Part shown: positions 1-5,070 of the stretch, piece after piece
Position numbering within the stretch: the stretch's first letter is position 1
Layout of the letters: every line of letters begins with the position of its first letter
Source of the DNA: Flavipsychrobacter stenotrophus
Lineage (GTDB): Bacteria; Bacteroidota; Bacteroidia; Chitinophagales; Chitinophagaceae
Reading direction: 5' to 3'
Assembly: GCA_947371715.1 (NCBI GenBank)
Contig: CANBQQ010000210.1
Coordinates: 1-6,018, forward strand
DNA length: 6,018 nt
Translations under genes and position numbers: made by a program
The notes under the pieces: generated by a model
Database searches by the model: none
Seen by the model: only the letters and a program-made list of their open reading frames with translations
Told to the model about the DNA's origin: nothing

Positions 1-263
1 TGCAGCAAACCGCCAGATTGTAAACCCTGCGCCAGGCAAATAGCGGAGTAGCCGGTAAAAGTGCCCAGTTCCAGAATATACTTAGGTCGTAGTGCCTGGC
101 TCATCATTTGCAGAAACATGCCCTGCATGTGGCCCGATATCATTACCGCGCCATGCACCTTCATATTGGTTTCCCTGTTCAGGGCGGCCAATACAGGCAT
201 TTCGGGTGATGTATATTCGGCACAATATGGGCCTACTGTATCGGGCAATGATATTTTGGTCAT
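1..263 (-). CDS. SAM-dependent O-methyltransferase, family 3 (caffeoyl-CoA OMT-like), N-terminal part
   Basis: The reverse strand encodes 87 codons from an ATG at 263 to the window edge, so the C-terminal part is missing. An in-frame TAA lies five codons upstream, which supports this start. Residues 16-34 (EYTSPEMPVLAALNRETN) and the SGHMQG segment near residues 44-49 resemble the N-terminal helices of bacterial class I O-methyltransferases of the PF01596 type. Residues 62-74 (YILELGTFTGYSA) are the glycine-rich motif I that binds S-adenosylmethionine. Members of this family are soluble, metal-dependent enzymes that methylate catechol-type or other hydroxyl groups; the substrate cannot be told from this fragment. 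It lies 51 bp downstream of the PagL-like gene on the same strand with no terminator between, so co-transcription is possible. A weak box TATCTTTA (295 to 288) could give it its own promoter. Confidence 0.85.
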   Translation of the reverse strand, partial: MTKISLPDTVGPYCAEYTSPEMPVLAALNRETNMKVHGAVMISGHMQGMFLQMMSQALRPKYILELGTFTGYSAICLAQGLQSGGLL

Positions 264-314
264 CTGCTGGTATGCTTAAGAGTAGTGTAAAGATAGGTAT
301 GAGTTACAACAGAA

Positions 315-1448
315 TCAGAATCCAAACCCAAATCCAAACTCAGCCAGTTCGGCCACAGATTTATGGGTCTTCAAAAAGCCTGTAAGGAAGAACTCTTTTA
401 TAGGGCCTTTTTCTTTCTGCACCAGGTAGTAATGTCCCCCTATTTTTTGATAGTATTTATCTTGCTTCAGTGCTGCCTCTTTAAGATAATATCCCACCTG
501 CAGTATTATGCCTACACGGCCAAACAAAAACTCATTACCCGCTATTACGGCCACCTTATAACTATTAGCTGCTTCCTTGCCTGGGTCGGCTTCATTATTA
601 CGTTCGAAGGCATAAATGGCTTCGTGATAAGAATAGTCTAACCCTGCATACATCTTGTTCTTGCCTTTCCATCTTCTGCTGGCATAGAGTGAGGTTAGAT
701 ATACCGGGTAAGTAGGTCCCTGCGGGGCTTCTATCTGGTTAAAGGCTATGCCGAGCCTTGCCTGTAGTAATATGCGATGAGAAGAGGGCATCGGTTTGCA
801 GGGCAGATGTTCCGGTTTTGACGATACAGGGAAATACCTGATGCCAATATGCGCACCATACAAATTAATGCCCAGGTTGGGTTGATGGTAAGACGCATCG
901 GAGATGTGGGTGAAATTCATGCCTATCTGAAAATCCCAGTGCTTATTGGCTTTATATCTGAGGTCGGTATTAAAGCTGGCGTAGTCGTTTATATGGCTGC
1001 CTATGGCATTATTCAGCGTGTCTGAAATAGGGTTGCGGCTGTATTTTTTGGTCACATATCCAATGCCATCGCCAATACGCACGGTCCACTCAATTTTTTT
1101 GCCGGTAATAAGGGGGATTGTAAGATTGGGGTACAAGCTAAAGCAACGGCCGTAAACAGAATCTATACCATAGTTGGTGTAGGTAAAACCGAGCCCCAGC
1201 GTGGGGTATTTACGGCAACCTTCCCATTGCTTGCGGCCACTGCATTTATACACCATGTTCACGTCTACGCCGGTCGAAAGGTCGGGTAGCGGCAGGTGAA
1301 ATTTAGCCGAATGTTTGATCACATGACCTGCGAAAGTGTTCACTTCCAGTCCATAGCCGGTAAGCTTGTCATTGGTCTGTGCACCCGCATAAAGTGGTGC
1401 ATACAGTATGGCAAGCAATAAGCAGGTATGTGTTAAGAAGTGGCGCAT
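315..1448 (-). CDS. PagL/acyloxyacyl hydrolase-like outer-membrane protein
   Basis: The product is 377 residues with a Sec signal peptide at about 1-23 (hydrophobic LLLAILYAPLYAGA, probable cleavage after AGA or AQ). The rest is rich in alternating aromatic and polar residues typical of a beta-barrel, and it ends in Phe, as outer-membrane proteins often do. The PagL signature is visible at residues 180-195: THISDA, then QPNLGIN. His181 and Ser183 match the catalytic His and Ser of Pseudomonas PagL (His126, Ser128). The position of its Glu140 is Asn195 here. PagL removes the 3-O acyl chain of lipid A at the outer membrane; the same activity is inferred, not shown. PagL itself is about 150-170 residues. 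This protein has an extra strand-rich region of about 170 residues (roughly 208-377), a layout I recall from Bacteroidota acyloxyacyl hydrolase entries. The ATG at 1448 is the only start that keeps the signal peptide. It ends in TGA at 317-315. Confidence 0.85.
   Translation of the reverse strand: MRHFLTHTCLLLAILYAPLYAGAQTNDKLTGYGLEVNTFAGHVIKHSAKFHLPLPDLSTGVDVNMVYKCSGRKQWEGCRKYPTLGLGFTYTNYGIDSVYGRCFSLYPNLTIPLITGKKIEWTVRIGDGIGYVTKKYSRNPISDTLNNAIGSHINDYASFNTDLRYKANKHWDFQIGMNFTHISDASYHQPNLGINLYGAHIGIRYFPVSSKPEHLPCKPMPSSHRILLQARLGIAFNQIEAPQGPTYPVYLTSLYASRRWKGKNKMYAGLDYSYHEAIYAFERNNEADPGKEAANSYKVAVIAGNEFLFGRVGIILQVGYYLKEAALKQDKYYQKIGGHYYLVQKEKGPIKEFFLTGFLKTHKSVAELAEFGFGFGF
318..341 (-). repeat. 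Hexanucleotide repeat encoding C-terminal Gly-Phe repeat
   Basis: On the plus strand four imperfect 6-base units run gaatcc, aaaccc, aaatcc, aaactc. On the coding strand these give the alternating Phe-Gly tail FGFGFGF that ends the PagL-like protein. Because the unit is two codons, gain or loss of a unit would change the length of the tail without a frameshift. Confidence 0.7.
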
Positions 1449-1455
1449 GTATGGA

Positions 1456-1487
1456 CAAAAGTAATGGTGTATGGATTAAAGACCAAA
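1456..1487 (-). promoter_or_regulatory. Bacteroidota-type promoter of the PagL-like gene
   Basis: On the minus strand a -33 box TTTG (1487-1484) is followed after 20 bases by TACTTTTG (1463-1456), an exact match to the Bacteroidota -7 consensus TAnnTTTG. The spacing is in the usual range for this promoter class. Only 7 bases separate the -7 box from the ATG at 1448, so the predicted transcript would start within a few bases of the start codon. Confidence 0.65.
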
Positions 1488-1500
1488 TGAGGGTGAGTGA

Positions 1501-1655
1501 TTTCCGCCAGTTGCGGTTTTTTGCGTTTCCGGCAGTTTTTTTTGGTGCGTTTCCGGTGTATAGCGCAACAAGCAAGCGTTTTGCCGGTTTTCGAAAACCA
1601 CCAGTTTCCGCAGTTTTCCGCAGTTTTTCCACCAGTTTCCGCCAATTTCTGCCGG
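1501..1655. repeat. Cluster of degenerate TTTCCGCCAG-like repeats
   Basis: Copies start at 1501 (TTTCCGCCAG), 1526 (TTTCCGGCAG) and 1550 (TTTCCGGTG), with a poorer one near 1579 (TTTTGCCGGT). From 1605 the units become nearly tandem: TTTCCGCAG at 1605 and 1615, TTTCCACCAG at 1626, TTTCCGCCAA at 1636 and TTTCTGCCGG at 1646. The first part is spaced about 24-30 bases and the second about 10-11 bases. The cluster begins 14 bases upstream of the -33 box of the PagL-like promoter. It may be a binding-site array or a decayed minisatellite. Confidence 0.6.
1586..1599. repeat. 14-bp perfect palindrome
   Basis: GGTTTTCGAAAACC equals its own reverse complement. It sits in the gap between the spaced and the tandem parts of the TTTCCGCCAG-like cluster. 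A dimeric regulator could bind it, but no regulator is encoded nearby. Confidence 0.5.
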
Positions 1656-1695
1656 TGGGTTGCTCCTGAGTTGGTGTTTTTTCATGCCTGAACTC

Positions 1696-1712
1696 CTGAT
1701 CTGCCAGATCAG
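1696..1712. repeat. Short inverted repeat (7-bp stem, 3-base loop)
   Basis: CTGATCT and AGATCAG are perfect complements around GCC. No T-tract follows on either strand, so it is not a typical intrinsic terminator. Function unknown. Confidence 0.45.
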
Positions 1713-1986
1713 CGGATAGACCTGATGTTCACTCGATGAAAAAGTTATTTTCGGTGCAATTTACAACCAGGATCTTTCATGTAAAAGGACATTAACAAAA
1801 TGTGGATATCTTTTTGGGCAAGATGTGTGCCCGGGGGGGAATGGCACAATTTAAATTCTGGTTCATTAAGCCTCCCCGCATAACCGGGATATGCACCCCA
1901 ACCCTGGTTCGGCACTTCGGCAAACTTAGTGTAAACTTCAGCTCACAGTGACGAAACCATTGTGACGTGTGGTTATCACCCCCGAC

Positions 1987-2017
1987 ATTCGACAACTGGC
2001 CCAAGGGCCGGTCGAAT
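1987..2017. repeat. Compound inverted repeat
   Basis: An outer 7-bp stem ATTCGAC/GTCGAAT (1987-1993 with 2011-2017) encloses an inner GGCCC/GGGCC stem around AA, with an unequal internal loop between the two. It lies four bases before the 10-bp inverted repeat at 2022-2044. Confidence 0.5.
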
Positions 2018-2021
2018 ATCG

Positions 2022-2044
2022 TCCCCTCTTAAAATAAGAGGGGA
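2022..2044. repeat. Perfect 10-bp inverted repeat with 3-base loop
   Basis: TCCCCTCTTA and TAAGAGGGGA pair perfectly around AAA. There is no T-run after the stem on either strand, so I do not call it a terminator. AGAGGGG occurs again at 2173-2179, so the left arm could also pair there. Similar CCCCTCT...AGAGGGG stems are, as I recall, common in intergenic DNA of this phylum. Confidence 0.6.
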
Positions 2045-2069
2045 GTGTGCGGTTACGTACTCAAAGAGA

Positions 2070-2101
2070 ACCGACCCGGTGGCCGTCGGTCAGAGACCGA
2101 C
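2070..2101. repeat. Three-part complementary element (two alternative stems)
   Basis: ACCGAC at 2070-2075 and again at 2096-2101 flank GTCGGT at 2085-2090, which is complementary to both. The right-hand stem is the stronger: GTCGGTC/GACCGAC, 7 bp with loop AGA (2085-2101). The two stems cannot form at once. No coding frame explains the pattern. Confidence 0.5.
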
Positions 2102-2257
2102 AGCGGGCGTGAAGCGAGGTGCCTTTTCATTTTCAAAAAATTTGTGGTTTTGCACGTCATCTACTCCAAAGGAGAGGGGGATCAATGTCTGCACTGTCGC
2201 GTGGGTTTATGAAAATATTCTACATTACGACAGTTTGATTTGCTCCGGTGCAGCTGG

Positions 2258-2287
2258 TATTATCTACTAAATGAATAATATTATCTA
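2258..2287 (+). repeat. Paired TATTATCTA direct repeats upstream of the CHAP gene
   Basis: TATTATCTA occurs at 2258-2266 and 2279-2287, 21 bases apart, about two helical turns. The second copy overlaps the palindrome ATAATATTAT (2275-2284) and runs into TAACTTGG (2286-2293), a near match to the -7 consensus TAnnTTTG. The position 25-54 bases before the CHAP start suits an operator, but AT-rich chance repeats are possible. Confidence 0.35.
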
Positions 2288-2311
2288 ACTTGGTGAACAT
2301 TATTAGCGTTT

Positions 2312-2932
2312 ATGAAGCGTACCTATAAAATAGCCCTGGTAGTTATCATTTTTGTTCTTTTACTTGGTGGTGTTGCAGCATACTATCTCAACAAAAGCAA
2401 TTACAATCCTAATCCGAAGTATACCCTTGGTCAGCCATTAGATAGTCTTAATGGAGTGATGGTCTACTACAATGGCATGGTAGGGCATACCGATGGCCGT
2501 AATACTGCCCCCGATGGTTACAACATAGGCATGAAGCATCAATGCGTGGAGTTTGTGAAACGCTATTATTACCAGCGGCTTAACCATAAAATGCCCGATG
2601 CGTTCGGCAACGCCAAAGATTTCTTTGATGCATCACTCACAGATAGTTCCTTCAATGCAAAGCGCGGTTTGATGCAATTCATGAATGGTAGCCGCTCAAA
2701 GCCACAAGCTGAAGACCTGCTGATAATTGATGGGCATGCAGGTAACCCTTACGGGCATGTAGCTATCATAGCTGCTGCTGATAGTAATGCAGTCATCATT
2801 ATACAACAGAATCCCGGCCCTTTTGCGTCATCAAGAGATACTTTTAAGCTGAAATATGCAACAAGCAAATGGATCATTGATAGAGAACGGGTGTTGGGAT
2901 GGTTGAGAAAAAGGGATACTTTGAGTCACTAA
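2312..2932 (+). CDS. Membrane-anchored CHAP-domain cysteine amidase/peptidase
   Basis: The 206-residue product starts with a basic stretch and one hydrophobic helix (about residues 7-25) without a lipobox cysteine, so it is probably an inner-membrane signal anchor with the rest in the periplasm. The CHAP fold (PF05257) is shown by HQCVEFVKRYY, with nucleophile Cys78 at the start of a helix, and by NPYGHVAII, with catalytic His149. By register with E. coli glutathionylspermidine amidase (Cys59, His131, Glu147, from memory) the third catalytic position falls on Gln165 in IIQQNPG. CHAP enzymes cleave amide bonds, most often in peptidoglycan peptides. A cell-wall substrate is inferred from the predicted location. 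The WLRKRD near the end matches the usual close of this short family, so the protein looks complete. The ATG at 2312 keeps the full anchor. A gene for a secreted cysteine-rich protein follows after 79 bases in the same direction. Confidence 0.85.
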   Translation: MKRTYKIALVVIIFVLLLGGVAAYYLNKSNYNPNPKYTLGQPLDSLNGVMVYYNGMVGHTDGRNTAPDGYNIGMKHQCVEFVKRYYYQRLNHKMPDAFGNAKDFFDASLTDSSFNAKRGLMQFMNGSRSKPQAEDLLIIDGHAGNPYGHVAIIAAADSNAVIIIQQNPGPFASSRDTFKLKYATSKWIIDRERVLGWLRKRDTLSH

Positions 2933-3011
2933 ATACTTAAACAGTCTGAAGTTTCCATCGTATGGATACCTTGCATATTATTTGCGTTCAAGAATACATA
3001 ACCATAGAACT

Positions 3012-3500
3012 ATGAAAACGTTGATCACTCTTTGCGCTTTATTATTTTTTATACCAAATGCATATACCCAGGCAAAACCTATAGTGTGCATTTCTTTTCT
3101 CAATGAAAACTTTTGCTGCAACAAGCCGCCTATGGCTATTCATATTAAGCGTAGTAGTCAGCTATTAGATGATTCGTGTCGTTGTTTAGGGTGGGCCACC
3201 AATCAGCCTACCTATAGCGTTTCTGACAAAATGTTTACATGTATTGAGCATTTTGTGACGGCAAATATGGATACAATATATCGACGACCAGACCTCAGTC
3301 GCGGTGTCCCTTTTCAAATGAGCGTAAATATGATGACAAAAGAAGAGTTGTTGCGCTATTCGTTTTTGTTGAAAGGAGAAATTGGCCCTTACTTCAACAA
3401 ACTCAAACAAACTTTGCGCGCTGATAAAACGCTAACCGATAAAAAAGAGGTAAAAAAGATTGTGGATGTTATTGATGGAATTCCTTTTGTAAGGAATTGA
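3012..3500 (+). CDS. Small secreted cysteine-rich protein, function unknown
   Basis: I do not recognise a family. From the ATG at 3012 the product is 162 residues with a clear signal peptide (KTLITLCALLFFIPNAYTQA), cleaved probably near residue 20 or 21. An upstream TTG at 2982 would add ten charged residues before the signal and is less likely. The mature part has six cysteines in its first half (residues 26, 35, 36, 56, 58, 77), enough for three disulfides, including a CC and a CRC pair. The second half (about 108-157) is lysine-rich and predicted helical, without cysteines. It follows the CHAP gene by 79 bases with no terminator between, so a shared transcript is possible. A loose promoter-like TATTATTTG at 2976-2984 could also serve it alone. 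It may be a partner or inhibitor of the CHAP enzyme, or unrelated. Confidence 0.7.
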   Translation: MKTLITLCALLFFIPNAYTQAKPIVCISFLNENFCCNKPPMAIHIKRSSQLLDDSCRCLGWATNQPTYSVSDKMFTCIEHFVTANMDTIYRRPDLSRGVPFQMSVNMMTKEELLRYSFLLKGEIGPYFNKLKQTLRADKTLTDKKEVKKIVDVIDGIPFVRN

Positions 3501-3512
3501 TAGCCTGCTATC
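3479..3512 (+). terminator. Two adjacent hairpins over the stop codon of the cysteine-rich protein gene
   Basis: AATTCCTT/AAGGAATT (3479-3486 with 3491-3498) pair perfectly around TTGT, and GATAGC/GCTATC (3499-3504 with 3507-3512) follow at once. The TGA stop (3498-3500) lies at the junction. Only a short AT-rich stretch without a T-run follows, so this would be a weak terminator or a 3'-end-protecting structure. Confidence 0.35.
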
Positions 3513-3607
3513 TTAATTAACCTAAAAAATCCGCTCTTTTCCCACATTGTTTACCCTAAACCATTACCTTTAAACATAGTGATATCGGTCAATGTTCCCG
3601 ATTTCGC

Positions 3608-3638
3608 TTTATTTTTTACGCTATACTTTTTACTTTTA
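3608..3638 (+). promoter_or_regulatory. Possible enolase promoter
   Basis: TACTTTTA (3631-3638) matches seven of eight positions of the -7 consensus and lies 17 bases before the start codon. TTTA (3608-3611) stands 19 bases upstream at the place of the -33 box. A second candidate is TACCTTTA at 3565-3572. Both are imperfect and the region is T-rich, so this is tentative. Confidence 0.3.
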
Positions 3639-3655
3639 CCACAAAATCGCACATT

Positions 3656-4945
3656 ATGAGTTTTATTACAGACGTTATTGCACGACAGGTGCTCGATAGC
3701 CGTGGTAACCCTACGGTTGAAGTAGATGTACATACCAGTGAAGGTATAATAGGCCGGGCTGCAGTGCCCAGCGGTGCCAGTACAGGTAAGCACGAAGCAG
3801 TGGAATTGCGTGACGGCGACAAAAAGAAGTACATGGGTAAAGGTGTACTTAAGGCTGTTGAGAATGTAAATGATGTGATAGCTGAAGAGCTATACGGCGT
3901 AGACGTAACCGACCAAAAGGCAATTGACAGCCTGATGATAGAAATGGACGGAACACCTAACAAGGCTAAGCTGGGTGCAAATGCTATACTGGCTGTAAGT
4001 CTGGCTTCTGCTAAGGCTGCCGCACAGTGTGTAGGCATGAGCACATACCGCTACATAGGTGGTGTTAATGCCAATACACTGCCCGTTCCTATGATGAACA
4101 TTTTGAACGGTGGTGCGCATGCCGACAACAAGATCGACTTCCAGGAATTTATGGTAGTACCTAATGGTGCATCTACTTTCGAAGAAGGTTTGCGTTGGGG
4201 TGTGGAAATATTCCATAGCCTGAAGACTGTATTGAAGAGCAAGGGTTTCAGTACCAATGTTGGTGACGAAGGCGGTTTCGCTCCGGATATTCAGAGCAAT
4301 GAAGAAGCTATTGAAATAGTATTGAAGGCGATTGAAAAAGCAGGGTACAAGCCGGGCGATAATGTATCTATAGCCATGGATGCAGCTAACAGCGAATTGT
4401 GGAAAGAGAAGGACAAGAAGTACCACTTCCATAAGAGCGATGGCAAGAAAATGAGCAGCGAAGAACTGGTAGAATACTGGGTAAGCTGGTGCAAAAAATA
4501 CCCTATCGTTAGTATAGAAGACGGTATGGCTGAAGATGACTGGAAAGGCTGGAAGATGCTTACAGAAGCTTTGGGCAGCAAGGTACAGCTGGTAGGTGAT
4601 GACTTGTTCGTTACCAATGTAACCCGCCTGGAAAGAGGTATAAAGGAAAATACTGCCAATGGCCTGTTGGTAAAGGTAAACCAGATAGGTACGCTCAGCG
4701 AAACTATTGATGCGGTAACAATGGCGCAGCGTGCTGGTTACAACACGATCATGAGTCACCGTAGCGGTGAAACCGAAGATACTACTATTGCCGACCTTGC
4801 TGTAGCATTGAACTGCGGACAGATAAAGACAGGTTCTGCAAGCCGTAGCGATCGTATGGCTAAGTACAATCAGTTGCTTCGCATAGAAGCAGAACTGGGT
4901 GCTTCTGCATACTACCCGGGTCGTGCTTTGAAGTTTGGTAAATAA
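3656..4945 (+). CDS. eno: Enolase (phosphopyruvate hydratase)
   Basis: This cytosolic enzyme interconverts 2-phosphoglycerate and phosphoenolpyruvate in glycolysis and gluconeogenesis, with two Mg2+ ions. The 429-residue product has the full family length. The N-terminal domain carries LDSRGNPTVEV (13-23) and the mobile loop SGAST with metal-binding Ser42. The barrel domain carries GGAHADNKIDFQEF (His155, Glu164), GDEGGFAP (Glu205, the general acid/base partner), Asp242 in SIAMDAANSE, Glu288 in SIEDGMAEDDW, Asp315 in GDDLFVTN, the catalytic Lys340 in LVKVNQ, His368 in SHRSGETED, and Lys391 in IKTGSASRSDR. All metal and catalytic residues are present. The start MSFITDVIARQ fits the conserved N-terminus. 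It stands alone between AT-rich flanks and ends before a strong terminator. A divisome gene follows, as near eno in E. coli. Confidence 0.98.
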   Translation: MSFITDVIARQVLDSRGNPTVEVDVHTSEGIIGRAAVPSGASTGKHEAVELRDGDKKKYMGKGVLKAVENVNDVIAEELYGVDVTDQKAIDSLMIEMDGTPNKAKLGANAILAVSLASAKAAAQCVGMSTYRYIGGVNANTLPVPMMNILNGGAHADNKIDFQEFMVVPNGASTFEEGLRWGVEIFHSLKTVLKSKGFSTNVGDEGGFAPDIQSNEEAIEIVLKAIEKAGYKPGDNVSIAMDAANSELWKEKDKKYHFHKSDGKKMSSEELVEYWVSWCKKYPIVSIEDGMAEDDWKGWKMLTEALGSKVQLVGDDLFVTNVTRLERGIKENTANGLLVKVNQIGTLSETIDAVTMAQRAGYNTIMSHRSGETEDTTIADLAVALNCGQIKTGSASRSDRMAKYNQLLRIEAELGASAYYPGRALKFGK

Positions 4946-4965
4946 TTATTGAATAACTAAGATCG

Positions 4966-4997
4966 AAAAGCGACGCACATTGTGCGTCGCTTTTTTT
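4966..4997 (+). terminator. Strong intrinsic terminator after eno
   Basis: GCGACGCAC and GTGCGTCGC pair over 9 bp around ATT, and flanking AAAA/TTTT extends the stem to 13 bp. A run of seven T follows on the plus strand, from 4991. It begins 21 bases after the enolase stop codon. The A-tract on the other side is only four bases, so it acts mainly on the plus strand. Confidence 0.9.
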
Positions 4998-5042
4998 AGT
5001 TTTAGAACAATAGTCACCTGTCACATTTCAATTTTCAAACCT

Positions 5043-5050
5043 TATCTTTG
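5043..5050 (+). promoter_or_regulatory. -7 promoter box of the DivIC/FtsB-family gene
   Basis: TATCTTTG is an exact match to the Bacteroidota -7 consensus TAnnTTTG. It lies 20 bases before the ATG at 5071 and downstream of the eno terminator. No good TTTG is seen at the -33 position, where CCTG stands. Confidence 0.55.
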
Positions 5051-5070
5051 TAGAGAACCTCCCATAGTTT

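Larger units (their letters stand above)
1449..2311. other. 863-bp divergent intergenic region without a convincing gene
   Basis: This stretch separates the minus-strand PagL-like gene from the plus-strand CHAP gene. Open frames in it are short and low in complexity or built from repeats, and none shows a recognisable domain. It holds, in order: the PagL-like promoter (1456-1487), a cluster of TTTCCGCCAG-like repeats (1501-1655), a perfect palindrome (1586-1599), a 7-bp stem (1696-1712), a run of seven G (1833-1839), a direct repeat of TTCGGCA (1908-1914 and 1916-1922), a series of inverted repeats (1987-2101), and two copies of TATTATCTA just before the CHAP gene. Bases 2041-2120 contain about 51 G or C in 80, richer than expected for intergenic DNA in this phylum. 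It may be a decayed dispersed repeat or a structured regulatory region. Confidence 0.6.

Noticed and set aside
1605..1655. CRISPR array
   Set aside because: The units are about 10 bases, degenerate and without spacers; no cas gene is present.
1369..1691. Several overlapping 64-96-codon frames on both strands near the repeat cluster
   Set aside because: They are open because the TTTCCGCCAG-like repeats lack stop codons; the translations are low-complexity and overlap the promoter and start of the PagL-like gene.
1801..1809. DnaA box and possible replication origin
   Set aside because: TGTGGATAT is one mismatch from the consensus in reverse orientation, but it is a lone copy and no dnaA or dnaN gene is near.
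1792..2004. 70-codon minus-strand open frame
   Set aside because: No domain, no promoter box and no fit with neighbours; probably chance.
2022..2044. Intrinsic terminator at the 10-bp inverted repeat
   Set aside because: No T-run follows the stem on either strand and no gene ends nearby.
1962..2270. 102-codon plus-strand open frame in the intergenic region
   Set aside because: It runs straight through several inverted repeats, has no recognisable domain or signal, and its composition follows the GC-rich repeat block rather than neighbouring genes.
1449..2311. Insertion sequence
   Set aside because: No transposase fragment, no matched terminal inverted repeats at the ends of the block and no target duplication could be found by eye.
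2982..3011. TTG start ten codons upstream for the cysteine-rich protein
   Set aside because: It would put a charged extension before an otherwise standard signal peptide, and it overlaps the promoter-like TATTATTTG; the ATG at 3012 is better.
3616..4759. Long minus-strand frames (up to 289 codons) under enolase
   Set aside because: They are shadows of the enolase coding sequence, whose catalytic residues are all intact on the plus strand.
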